Shown here in pieces: positions 31,101 to 37,082 of a DNA stretch of 64,000 nt (position 1 is the stretch's first letter; the number at the start of each line of letters is the position of its first letter). A program made the translations under genes and the position numbers. The notes beneath the pieces are model-generated. The model saw only the letters and a program-made list of their open reading frames with translations. It had not been told where the DNA came from and did no database searches. The DNA is from Lycorma delicatula (lineage: Eukaryota > Arthropoda > Insecta > Hemiptera > Fulgoridae), in assembly GCF_047948215.1 (NCBI RefSeq), contig NC_134465.1, positions 39,284,153-39,348,152 on the forward strand. Direction: 5' to 3'.

Positions 31101-34100
31101 AAAACTTTATACTAATCTGGGATGTATCAAGGACAATTTGAAGCAAGGAATTCAAGAAGCATTCCTCAATCATATTCTTGTGTTCTTCAACCATGAAGAA
31201 ATGATTGTTTTTGTCCAAACATAACACGATCAGCCCTTTACACCTCTAAAAAAATCAATTAACCCCTTACTAGTTTTTGACAACTTGTCTTTAACTACCT
31301 TGATAAAAATTTCCCTTGACAAAATAACTCATTCACTTTTTTGCTGAAAAGAGCTTCTGACAGAATAATTCATTATTAATTGACCTGTTTCATTCTGTTT
31401 TTTGACAAGTTACTGCAATAAGTACAAGTCTAGTTCCAGTTTTACTTTAACAGTGCTAGTAGCATATCTGTTTTCTATTCTATGTCTTGTTTCATATCCT
31501 TCTGAAAAGCTGTTACCATGCATTTTCATTGTTTTGATCATTCCTTAAATTGCATGTTTTATTATTTCTTTGTGTTATAGTTTTCATTATTTTCATATAA
31601 TTTTCAGTCAAATTTTTATTTCCAACTGTTTGTATCTGTGGATGTGACCATATATAAACAAGAAATAACAGTTATTTACTACAAACTAACTTTAGTAATT
31701 TTTTATGTAAATGATCTTCGTGTTATTATTTGAATTGCTACTGTTTTACAATATTACTGATACAGCAATTAGGTACTGTAAGTGATATTTATTATTACAA
31801 AATGACCTGTACATCGCGTGTAAATGAGAGTGATATAGTTGAATTTTTAAATATTACTTTTTATATTGCATAAGAAAAGTACATAAATAGATTATTAGTT
31901 TTAGTCATACTACATTGCATAGACAAGGGTAAAGTAACAACTGGTTTAGAGAAAAAAAGGGCATAATAAAATAATTTTCTGCTAAAATAAAAAAACTGTT
32001 AAGGGTTAGGGAGGTTCTACTACATCTAATTTATAGTCCACATCATGCCCTTATTAGACATCTTTTGTTTACCCTTTCAAGCAGTTATTACATGTAATAA
32101 AGTTTCACAGAAACAAAAACAAATGTACTTGTACAATAATGTTTTTACATTAAAATAAAAAATCGCTTGCCAATGGCATAAAAAATAGTAGAACAATGGG
32201 AAAGTGTATAACTGCAGTGAGGGATTATGTAAAAAAAAAAAATAAACATTTTTTTTTAAATTTAATGAAAAACTATAATAAAATAATGGGGATTTGTCTC
32301 TGTCACTTTACCTATTGAATACCTCTTGTATAAAATAACTACAGGTAAATGTGGTTTACAGATCATGTATGTAGGTATGTATTATGTTTGGGAGCCATAA
32401 TCTAATTGTTATAGGCAATCTAATAAAAGATCAGTCACTCACAAAAGTGGTATAACAATTCAAAAAACAAAAGAATATTCCTTGCCAGGATTTCTAAGTG
32501 CATGAGGAACAAAGTGTTTTCTTTTAACCTTAATTTCTTGAAATGAAAATATTTCTGCACATCAGTATGGTGAGCTCCGAAAAACTAAGTGATATTCAAT
32601 CGTACAAACTACTTCATTTTTTATTACAAGGACTGGCTTGATGAGAGGGGGAGGGGTGGGCAGGGGGGAGAGAGTGAAATTCTAATCAGTGCTACTAGTA
32701 ACCACTAATTTGTTACCTTAATCACAGCTAAAGAAAGTTTGGGGATAGAAAAAAACAACAAAACAAGTTATACAGATCTCTATCAAGAAATAGTATTTAC
32801 TGTCAAAATTTAGTAAGAAAAGTAATACAAAAAATATTTTTATAAACCTTTCATTGTCCCTGGAACAGTACATGCATTTCATCTTAAATTGCCTATTTTT
32901 TTTTTAATAGTTTCTATAATCCATTACACGATACCAAATCATCAATTATACATTATTTTAGTAAAAAAAATTCCACGCTAGGATTACAAAATATTTGAGG
33001 AATGAAGTGGTTTCTTTTATAATCTTATGATTTGCGATGAAGATACTGCTGCTATGGATTATTTTAGTTAATTTTAATTAACAGTTGGTTGAAGTAAATG
33101 TTAAAGGTATCATGAAAAAAGCAAACATGTGAAAATGGTATCTGTACTCAATTAGGGTAGAACAAACATTCACATGAAGTAAGATTTATATCGTTTCTGT
33201 CATTCTAAAAGAAGTGAAAATAACCATTCTAAAAGAAGTGAAAACTGATGAGCATGTTGCTTTCCTTACTGTTAACAAAATATTATCCTTATTCTGACAA
33301 ATTGTCAGTAATCATCTGTACTACAAGATCTGTAAGAGGTGGGTCTCAAGAATACAGACACCAGAACACAAGCAAAAGAGAGTAACTGCTTATTGGGCAT
33401 TTTTTATTGTTATTGCACAGAAAGGGGTGAATTCTTGATCACATAGTGACAGGGGATGAAACAGAATATTTTACAAAATTGAAAATAATAATTGTTTCTT
33501 GAATGCCACCACATAAATTCTCTGACAAAACTCAAAACATTCAAATGGGCACCTTAAACTGTGAAAGTCATGGCAATGGGTTTTTGAGACAAAAAAGGTA
33601 TTCTTTTGATTGATTATGCGACTCATAGAAAGTTATAATGCACTACACACAGAAATGTTGGCATAGCCTAGTATCTGAGGGTACTATATCACACCACTTC
33701 ATAGCCTTGAATCTGAGGGTACTATATCACACCACTTCACATCGTTCAGAACAAGGTATAATAATTGGAAAAGCTTTGATAATAAACCATCTGACTTTTA
33801 CATCTTTTCCTGAAACTGAAGGAATGTTTTAGTGAAAAAGCCATGCTAACCGATGTGATGTTCACCAGAAGTCACCAACCGATTCATGAAATAAGTGGAA
33901 GTGTTTATCATCAGACTTACCTCTCAATCTCAGAAATACTTAACATCGATAGGGATTATGCTAAAAAAATCAATTCCACAAAAACAAGGCTATTGCTTTA
34001 CAATAAGCTGTTATCAGTTTGATACAATTATTAAAAAAATGACTGTAGAACATAGAGATTATGATAAATTTTCTTCAATGTTGATGGTAAATTAAAATTC

Positions 34101-36130
34101 AATGGTCTCATGTTAAATGCTGTAAAATTAAAAATATTATATCAATCTGTTTTTTGAGATAGAAAACAAAAAATATTGAGATTCTCAAAAAAAAAACGCA
34201 TAAAAATCAAACTATAAATAAATTCAATGTTTTCTTTCCGTGCTAATAATAATTTAACTGAGGCTAAATAAAATTATTTTACCAAAGGTACACAGAAATG
34301 ATTCTCATACTTTTTTTAGAAATTATACAATTACAGACTCACCACTAATTTGATTGAAATTTAGAATATACCTTCTTTAGGATCTACAATATTTATTACT
34401 ACTTAAATTATTTGTCAGAAGTGCCTTTCACCTGAATTATATCCCTCATAAGTTACACAGTACCCTCACCCAAAATTTCATTAATTCAGCATTACTACTA
34501 TTACATGCACTTATGTGCAATGTTTACCATATTGCTTTATATTATTTTTCAAACTAAATAATTTGGTTTCAATAAAATTAAGTTAAGAATGAAATTAGAT
34601 TCTTAGTTATGTTAAGCTTAAGGTGTAGATTTTGGTAAATGTGTAATATATATTATGTACAGAGTAAATAACTTGGTTTAAGTTAAATTTAATTGAGTTT
34701 AGTTGGGTATAAGTCACGGTTAAGCTTAGGTTGGTTTAATTTTAACTGAAATTTACTGTCACATCATTTATCAGATTAAATCACAATTCAAGACTTCTAC
34801 TCAAGTTAACTTTATGCAAATTTAATATTATTCTGAACTAAATTTAACCAAGACCAAATTATTTAGTCAGCAAATGACATATATTACATGTGTATGGTGC
34901 GAAATAGCAAAATGTTTGGTGCGGGTACTATGAAACTTGCAAGCAACATAACTTGCCACTTGTAAAATTTATAACAAATGACTAAGGTCCTAAATAAGTT
35001 ATACTCCAAATTTCATCAAAGCAGAGATGTAACCATAATTGTATATAATTACCTCTTTTTTAAAGAATCGTTCAATACTTAATAGCCAGACTATACAGTT
35101 TTAAATGATCAAACAATATGTTATTTTAATAATTAAAAAAGAAAATATATACATATATAAGCTACATTACATCCAACAAAGCTTTTAATGTAAAATATCT
35201 GCTTTGGCATAATATAAACTGTTTCAATGCTATGTGGCATCACCTATACAAAATAATAAATAAAAGAATATAATACAGATAAGATATTTAATAATAAGTA
35301 GTAGTTATACCAAGTCAAACCTCTATTTTATTTTATCGTTATACCAGTTGGATTACTTTACACTTGATAAATGACATACCCTGAACGAGCATTTCACATT
35401 ACTACAAACAAGCATGTCAAATGGCTCTGATGCTAAATGCAGAACACACTTTTAAAACACAATTAGCCATTTTTGTTAAATAACTAGTAATTGTAAGGGG
35501 GAAAATTTTTAAATTAGTATACCTACTATAAGACCACTAACTTCAATAATTTAGGTCATAAATTTAAAAAGGTACATTTACCTCTCTGAATTTGATAAAC
35601 CAACAAGTTTAAAATGCCTAATTTTATAAAAGAATTAACATTTAATACCAAACTGTATTACAATAAACAGGAATTAAATTAAGCTTTATTTATTACTATT
35701 AGAATTATACAGGGAACTACTGCTTTCTTGCTAATTTCTTTTAAGTTTACTCCAATAGCTTCTAATGCCGGTCAAAAGAATTTTTTATCTTGAAAAATTT
35801 ACTGCTGATAATATGCTAAATTTAGGCACCAATGTTTTCATAACGTGTATTTATGCTATCAATGACGGCGCGTAACAGAAAGAAGATATTAATAAAACTA
35901 CTTGAACAGTGTTAATCTGAAATTTGTCAAAAGCGTCAAAAACTTCACATTTATTTGATAGAAAAATCAAAACATTTACAAAACCGTTTTCATCATATAA
36001 CCTCACCCGCAATTAAATATGAAATCCACTTTACGGAAGATTCTATCTCAGAAGCAAGCTGAGGATTTTCACAAACCCATTCCTGATATTTATTAAATAT
36101 TTCCGGGAAAGAACGCAATATTATAGCCAT
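434..36130 (-). CDS. Pex16: Peroxisomal membrane protein PEX16, complete six-exon gene
   Basis: CDS segments on the minus strand: 36130-36007, 29300-29054, 10918-10737, 10273-10167, 4842-4739 and 701-434. All introns are GT/AG and the phases join without a break, giving 343 aa; human PEX16 is 336. PEX16 is an integral peroxisomal/ER membrane protein that, with PEX3 and PEX19, inserts peroxisomal membrane proteins. Family landmarks seen: N-terminal ISYLIAG followed by ELVYSISNLWVL; hydrophobic stretches near residues 113-135 and 221-255; ALYIVKPLIHL then SWEPW; C-terminal YLLRSPFYDRF (290-300) and LRPLVDYLPRWQ. The start at 36130 matches the family N-terminus; an in-frame ATG at 36190 would add a hydrophobic 20-residue extension and is less likely. 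Introns are 6.7, 18.1, 0.5, 5.3 and 4.0 kb. Intron 2 contains Mpv17 copy A on the other strand. Identification is firm; splice sites are read by eye. Confidence 0.95.
702..1860. other. Pex16 intron 5, proximal part, no feature seen
   Basis: AT-rich intronic sequence. Open frames here are short and resemble nothing I recognise. Confidence 0.5.
1860..3060 (-). mobile_element. Non-LTR retrotransposon fragment (RT C-terminus and 3' UTR)
   Basis: On the minus strand an open frame (3058-2855) reads NDMLPLNLKPFIATLFANDT, the palm region of a non-LTR reverse transcriptase with FADDT changed to FANDT. Broken frames follow, then a C-terminal FNKLPNLLKNLL block near 2350-2310. An AT-rich 3' UTR ends in AAATAAATAAAT-like repeats near 1866. 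The same 3' end recurs at 56970-57660. It is truncated and inactive, inside Pex16 intron 5. Confidence 0.7.
3061..4738. other. Pex16 intron 5, distal part, no feature seen
   Basis: AT-rich, with no coding homology recognised on either strand. Confidence 0.5.
4739..4842 (-). CDS. Pex16: Pex16 exon 5
   Basis: Encodes residues 221-254. The acceptor is TGTTTTAG and the donor GTAAGTG. It carries ALYIVKPLIHLGSMY and SWEPWLISLIVDIS, the strongly conserved second membrane region. The true reading frame differs from that of the longest open frame here. Confidence 0.93.
5207..5237. repeat. TA microsatellite
   Basis: A run of TA dinucleotides of about 30 bp. Similar tracts occur at 388-412, 7101-7129, 22704-22729 and 58320-58356, and an AAT-type tract near 6990-7012. 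Confidence 0.9.
5270..5760 (+). mobile_element. Tc1/mariner-type transposase, N-terminal half only
   Basis: Broken plus-strand frames give a transposase helix-turn-helix domain: LTQRSFCKHFNVG, then a FQEKGICIKKKTIGK block in the place of the family's FR-E-TGS-x-x-KKSPGRP, then ILDNIEWLQQATEASSQRS, corresponding to the usual ENIE-x-VR-x-x-x-x-x-SP-x-RS. The catalytic domain does not follow. This is the same broad group as the relics at 20.6-21.9 and 24.4-25.0 kb. Confidence 0.65.
6040..6900 (+). mobile_element. Degenerate non-LTR reverse transcriptase
   Basis: The plus strand shows LNPILFN, then ISYIKFADDIIFLEDKAA near 6172-6225, then a YLG-type motif (YLGMMST) near 6380-6405. Many stops and frameshifts interrupt it. 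The order of these blocks is that of an RTE/CR1-like RT palm and thumb. It lies in Pex16 intron 4. Confidence 0.7.
7181..7694. repeat. Inverted repeat, about 50-bp arms around a 0.4-kb loop
   Basis: The stretch at about 7181-7236 returns in reverse complement at about 7633-7694, sharing a core GAATAAAATTAA with long flanking matches. It directly abuts a second palindrome at 7762-8149. Confidence 0.75.
7762..8149. repeat. Palindromic (foldback or MITE-like) element
   Basis: The left arm at about 7762-7914 pairs with the right arm at about 7980-8149 around a 65-bp loop. Shared outer end: AACAAATTAACCACCAAACA. Shared inner end: AACCCTAACAAC. No coding capacity. No clear target-site duplication was found. 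Confidence 0.8.
8790..9190 (+). mobile_element. Non-LTR reverse transcriptase, C-terminal fragment
   Basis: The plus strand reads VLLYGSEAWKL, then KIRVRAAEM-x-FLRIV, the usual VLLYGSE-W / LEAFEM-x-x-LR-x-x-x-G region after the RT domain. Interrupted by several stops. Confidence 0.6.
9340..9900 (+). mobile_element. Degenerate mariner transposase fragment
   Basis: Plus-strand blocks in order: AGTCITVILTKK, then AAKFIP, then NETWVYECN (from 9608), then QWTGKNSLKPKK, then NWKIVLL. These match the mariner order AGT-x-x-x-ILT, AAKFVPRLL, GDETWVYGYD, QWVGK-SPRPKK. The first catalytic Asp of GDETW is Asn here. The rest is lost. Confidence 0.75.
10167..10273 (-). CDS. Pex16: Pex16 exon 4
   Basis: Encodes residues 186-220, a hydrophilic and poorly conserved linker. 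The acceptor is TTTTTAG and the donor GTAAAT. It ends in GE, directly before ALYIVKP of exon 5. Confidence 0.88.
10274..10736. other. Pex16 intron 3, no internal feature seen
   Basis: The short intron between exons 4 and 3; AT-rich with no recognisable element. Confidence 0.6.
10737..10918 (-). CDS. Pex16: Pex16 exon 3
   Basis: Encodes residues 125-184. The acceptor is ATGTTTCAG and the donor GTATGT. It continues the first hydrophobic segment (CILRLLLILKF), then has the family's PP-x-SPL motif, and ends in SGRTIRTVNS, matching the RTLQN region of vertebrate PEX16. Confidence 0.92.
11645..11760. repeat. Possible hAT-type terminal fragment
   Basis: CAGTTATTCCCAAATTTTTT followed by GGTGCCACCCTTTTTT resembles the end of the element at 15815-16070 (GTGGTTCCCAAACTTTT, then GGCGCCCTTTTTT). 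No matching opposite end was found. Confidence 0.4.
11900..13310 (+). mobile_element. Degenerate non-LTR retrotransposon RT domain and C-terminus
   Basis: The plus-strand frame at 11984-12226 reads SIVDIPAYILKEVVD, then FPSCFESSVVTPLLKKD and YYNTISL, the RT fingers pattern (IP-x-x-LK, P-x-C-x-K-x-A-x-V-x-P-x-x-KK, YRPISL). Further on, NGLNPLVFILYINDLS sits near 12480, where family members have GS-x-LGPLLF-x-x-YINDL, and a C-terminal QTRQWNL-like block sits near 13170. Stops and frameshifts are frequent. It lies between Pex16 exon 3 and Mpv17 copy A. Confidence 0.75.
13311..14372. other. Region upstream of Mpv17 copy A
   Basis: This must contain the copy A promoter and 5' UTR. One coding-like stretch at about 13680-13880 is treated as a separate observation. 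No core promoter motif is convincing in the AT-rich background. Confidence 0.4.
14373..14454 (+). CDS. Mpv17: Mpv17 copy A exon 1 (coding part)
   Basis: Encodes residues 1-27 and ends in KMQMLQT plus one base before GTAATA. HP-x-K-x-Q-x-L is the usual N-terminal pattern of the family. Confidence 0.85.
14373..25235 (+). CDS. Mpv17: Mpv17-family membrane protein, copy A, nested in Pex16 intron 2
   Basis: CDS segments 14373-14454, 18511-18626, 22877-23098 and 25119-25235, all GT/AG with intron phases 1, 0 and 0, give 178 aa; human MPV17 is 176. Mpv17/PMP22 proteins are four-helix organelle membrane proteins; Mpv17 sits in the mitochondrial inner membrane and supports mtDNA and nucleotide homeostasis. 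Landmarks: QMLQTG then GAGDLVAQ (32-39), WRRT, ISRWF, DQLIFSP (from 96), NSYKVWPLVQLINFYFVP, and WNTY near the C-terminus. An in-frame TAA at 14346-14348 fixes the first ATG. By eye, copy B matches at 20 of 38 residues in exon 2 and 27 of 74 in exon 3. Copy A lacks the Trp that copy B and MPV17 have before the KLQ-x-x-Y motif. It lies wholly inside Pex16 intron 2, antisense to that gene. The symbol is given at family level. Confidence 0.9.
14850..15330. repeat. Dispersed noncoding repeat in intron 1 of Mpv17 copy A
   Basis: This block is richer in C and G than its surroundings, contains the phrase AAAGGAAGTATTG and a local near-palindrome (CCAAAATCCAAAAAAATTGG near 15103), and has no open frame. 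The style, with repeated 'sentence-like' text and no coding capacity, is that of a nonautonomous transposon seen repeatedly in insect genomes. That judgement is from familiarity; no second copy is in this window. Confidence 0.45.
15815..16070. mobile_element. hAT-like MITE
   Basis: Terminal inverted repeats: GGTGGTTCCCAAACT at the left (15815-15829) and its near-perfect reverse complement AGTTTGGGAATCACT at the right (16056-16070). Internally it is AT-rich with GGCGCCCTTTTTT near one end. CAGTGGTTCCCAAAC-type ends are typical of hAT elements. I could not see a clean 8-bp target duplication. Confidence 0.7.
16281..16439. repeat. 159-bp hairpin repeat (MITE-like)
   Basis: TGTAGATTAATGTATGAAAC at the left is matched in reverse complement at the right (ends at 16439) with arms of about 50 bp, both containing CTTTATAAAAATA. 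The loop is about 60 bp. A small nonautonomous element is the likely source. Confidence 0.8.
16700..17285. repeat. GC-rich insert and 3' tail of a dispersed element
   Basis: About 200 bp (16700-16902) are strongly GC-rich, against an AT-rich background. The far end (about 17140-17285) has the phrase AATCGGTTGTTGGTTGGTTC and ACAAACAAACAAATTTTC before a TTTATATAGAAGATAG tail. That arrangement is common at 3' ends of insect nonautonomous elements. No protein was recognised. Confidence 0.4.
17290..18510. other. Intron 1 of Mpv17 copy A, 3' part, nothing recognised
   Basis: Includes a run of 21 A residues at 18011-18031, possibly the tail of an old retroposed copy, but no body could be assigned. 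Confidence 0.45.
18511..18626 (+). CDS. Mpv17: Mpv17 copy A exon 2
   Basis: The acceptor is AACATACAG and the donor GTAAGA; the exon is 116 nt, the same length as exon 2 of copy B. It encodes residues 29-66, including GAGDLVAQ, EKKDF and WRRT. Confidence 0.9.
18650..19480 (-). mobile_element. Mariner relic, internally deleted, minus strand
   Basis: On the minus strand the N-terminal helix-turn-helix reads YKQFKQFKSGRTSVTNIHHS (19433-19221 frame), matching mariner W-x-x-RF-x-x-GR-x-x-x-x-D. Further along are MWDHKGPIY and VLPHSPYCLNFVPTDF (near 18880-18840), corresponding to the mariner LPHPPYSPDLAPSDF motif. The intervening part is shortened, so the gene is dead. It abuts a plus-strand mariner head-to-head. 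Confidence 0.75.
19560..20280 (+). mobile_element. Mariner relic, catalytic domain, plus strand
   Basis: Blocks: WVPHELNE near 19640; VTGDKKW at 19740-19760; LCVWEDQKGLIYYQLL; HDNAPSH at 19986-20006; AYSPDLVPSNYYLF from 20058; WEKCIASDRQYF at the C-terminus. The N-terminal DNA-binding domain is missing. The third catalytic Asp (PSDYYLF in the family) is Asn. Frameshifts and a stop interrupt it. It lies in intron 2 of Mpv17 copy A. Confidence 0.85.
20560..21900 (-). mobile_element. Tc1/mariner-superfamily relic, minus strand
   Basis: Read on the minus strand, ENSHELLTI, then NVWSIL, then FFPQFQFRTEIFI, then LRLPDLIPCNFFLWGFIKD, resemble a DDE_3-type transposase (ENPH, K-x-x-V-GP, FQQDGAPPH, ARSPDLTPLDFFLWG). 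PCNFF replaces PLDFF, so the final catalytic Asp is Asn. Heavily frameshifted. The N-terminal side toward 21900 is less certain. Confidence 0.65.
21901..22876. other. Intron 2 of Mpv17 copy A, 3' part
   Basis: AT-rich with a TA microsatellite at 22704-22729; nothing else recognised up to the exon 3 acceptor. Confidence 0.5.
22877..23098 (+). CDS. Mpv17: Mpv17 copy A exon 3
   Basis: The acceptor is TACTTTAG and the donor GTTAAT; 222 nt, the same as copy B. It encodes residues 67-140, including ERMYGKNG, TDQLIFSP and INSYK. The frame stays open past the donor for 141 nt, but the following residues do not resemble the family, whereas exon 4 restores it. Confidence 0.9.
23099..24379. other. Intron 3 of Mpv17 copy A, 5' part, nothing recognised
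   Basis: Moderate-complexity sequence without a coding signal I can name. Confidence 0.45.
24380..24990 (-). mobile_element. Tc1/mariner-superfamily relic, minus strand
   Basis: Minus-strand blocks DDRQILLDETKF and, downstream, RFLKNWIGRLRRSP followed by SLNPN match the transposase order (DE-x-x-F ... FLN-x-x-x-x-x-WIGR-x-G ... SPDL-P). Stops are frequent. Same broad group as 20560-21900. Confidence 0.55.
25119..25235 (+). CDS. Mpv17: Mpv17 copy A exon 4 and stop
   Basis: The acceptor is ATTTTCAG and the stop TGA is at 25233-25235. It encodes VWPLVQLINFYFVPINYR and WNTYISFTIK, the conserved C-terminal helix pair. It is too short to stand out as an open frame and was found by splicing in phase. 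Confidence 0.9.
   Translation, partial: VWPLVQLINFYFVPINYRIIFLQSIALLWNTYISFTIK
25372..25377 (+). promoter_or_regulatory. Candidate poly(A) signal of Mpv17 copy A
   Basis: AATAAA lies about 140 bases after the stop. An ATTAAA about 40 bases after the stop is an alternative. Confidence 0.4.
25378..26837. other. Pex16 intron 2 between Mpv17 copy A and an RTE element
   Basis: No coding homology seen. 25990-26540 has the texture of a dispersed noncoding repeat (contains AAAAATGGCCGCCAC), but I find no second copy here. Confidence 0.4.
26838..28100 (-). mobile_element. RTE-like LINE, 5'-truncated, nearly intact RT
   Basis: Minus strand: frame 28048-27788 has EDQFGFRKSIG and FIDLEKAFDNVDW. It is followed after one frameshift (near 27800) by 27815-27270 with [40 protein letters not shown] and [11 protein letters not shown]. 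After one stop (near 27267) comes 27185-26781 with [20 protein letters not shown]. The 3' end is CAGTCATTTGACTGG-like text followed by a poly(A) tail (T run on the plus strand at about 26842-26855). The RT catalytic FADD is intact. Endonuclease and 5' end are missing. It lies in Pex16 intron 2. A very similar copy is at 52040-53135. Confidence 0.9.
28105..28261. repeat. Short insert between 19-bp direct repeats
   Basis: ATTCTAATATAGAATCTTA occurs at 28086-28104 and again at 28262-28280. The 157 bp between is less AT-rich than its surroundings and could be an insertion with target-site duplication, or a local duplication. The source of the insert is unknown. Confidence 0.5.
28281..29053. other. 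Pex16 intron 2, proximal part, nothing recognised
   Basis: No element or coding signal identified up to the exon 2 donor. Confidence 0.5.
29054..29300 (-). CDS. Pex16: Pex16 exon 2
   Basis: Encodes residues 43-123 with split codons at both ends. The acceptor is TTTTTGCAG and the donor GTAAGA. It carries the ELVYSISNLWVLFND block and the start of the first hydrophobic segment (KWIVIVLIQSF). Confidence 0.93.
29415..30400 (-). mobile_element. Mariner relic, minus strand
   Basis: Minus-strand blocks EALLKLKFEPIRIL, FLLLSALRKYFKGIHFTMDD, then ELKVEVID and a final NGDYVEK-like end near 29520 follow the mariner C-terminus (LPHPPYSPDL, LFP-LKK-L-G-RF-S-DDE, W-KCI-x-x-x-GDYVEK). Upstream parts are too frameshifted to read fully. 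It lies in Pex16 intron 1. Confidence 0.65.
30401..33319. other. Pex16 intron 1, middle part, mostly unannotated
   Basis: No transposon or gene recognised. A 24-bp imperfect tandem pair lies at 33201-33244 region start; a purine-rich GGGGAGGGG-like tract is at about 32645-32672. Confidence 0.45.
33320..33890 (+). mobile_element. Mariner relic, plus strand
   Basis: Plus-strand pieces HIVTGDET near 33437, then LKTFK, then KVMAMGF and KKGILLIDYATH (near 33570-33630) follow the mariner sequence of SIVTGDETW, KFK, KVMATVFWD-x-KG-LLIDF. The remainder is scrambled. A 38-bp tandem duplication lies inside it (33663-33738). Confidence 0.65.
33891..36006. other. Pex16 intron 1, 5' part, nothing firm
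   Basis: AT-rich. An imperfect hairpin spans about 34665-34870 (TAACTTGGTTTAAG against a degenerate complement). No coding signal. Confidence 0.45.
36007..36130 (-). CDS. Pex16: Pex16 exon 1 (coding part)
   Basis: Encodes residues 1-41 plus one base. It begins MAIILRSFPE and ends in ISYLIA, and the donor GTGAGG follows directly. The split Gly codon is completed by GA at the start of exon 2. Confidence 0.92.
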
Positions 36131-37021
36131 TCTTTCAGTAATACAAAAAATGACACAACAATATCCAAAACATAACCCGAACAGCAACACTTTTCAGATC
36201 CCAGTTTAGAAAACGTGACGGAATAAATGTCACTACAATTTCTTCTAAACCTTTTCCAAAAAATTCTAATTTAGTGCAGTTATCCGAATAGAATTAAAAT
36301 AAAATAATTAAAATAAATATTGGATAAAAAGTAATAAACTTTATAAATTAAAGGTATATTTAATTGTATAATTACACATACATTGTACAAATAATGGCAG
36401 AAGGAAAATTAAATTTATCGTTATTATTAATATTTATATTTAATGAAAGTATTATTAATAAATTAACTTAACATAATAAACTATGAAACAACAAAAGAGA
36501 GACTGAAAATTTGCTAATTTAAAAATTGTATAACACAATACACAAATAAAAATTGCAACTAGTAAATACCATCAATCAAAAAGCTAACCCTGCACTTTGG
36601 AATCAATTTATTATATAATTTCTCAAAGTTGAACATTATCACTTGTATTGTCAAATTAGTTGCAAACCATAGCTCTCTTAATCTGTGCGCAAACCATACT
36701 GTAAAGTTTTTCGAATCCTTTTACGGAATCTTGTTATAAAATTCTACGACTGTAATTTGTTACAGGTTATTACAAATTTGTGATGCAGCGTATTATTCGT
36801 AAATGTTAAACCTACTGAAGTTTGATTCATTAATTTTTTTTACACTTCGCTCTTAACCGTAAAATGAATATTATTAAAATGCGTACAGTGTTTACATTGT
36901 CTTTTAAGCGTCTTCATTGTAGATGTTAACATAATTTTACAACTAATATTTACATTTACCTGGTGTTGCAGTTTTAAATATAGAGGTTTTTAGATAGAAA
37001 TTGAAATAATTAAACGTAAAT
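36131..37021. promoter_or_regulatory. Shared upstream region of Pex16 and Mpv17 copy B
   Basis: These 891 bases separate two divergent start codons. They must hold the Pex16 5' UTR and promoter on one side and those of Mpv17 copy B on the other, unless either gene has an upstream noncoding exon. The sequence is AT-rich. I see no CpG cluster, convincing TATA box or transposon. Confidence 0.6.
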
Positions 37022-37082
37022 ATGAATTTTTACTTAAGATTAATGAATAAACGACCATTGCCGATGCAGATGCTCCAATCAG
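37022..37082 (+). CDS. Mpv17: Mpv17 copy B exon 1 (coding part)
   Basis: Encodes 20 residues ending in [10 protein letters not shown] plus one base; the donor is GTTAGT. It ends in the same phase and the same family motif as copy A exon 1, with a shorter N-terminus. Confidence 0.88.

Noticed and set aside
34665..34870. Imperfect hairpin in Pex16 intron 1
   Set aside because: Pairing is weak and the sequence is low-complexity AT-rich; not convincing as an element.
35993..36190. Longer Pex16 N-terminus from the ATG at 36190, and the open frame running past 36007
   Set aside because: Family members start at the equivalent of 36130, and the last codons past 36007 (EVI) lie beyond a good GTGAGG donor that joins in phase to exon 2.
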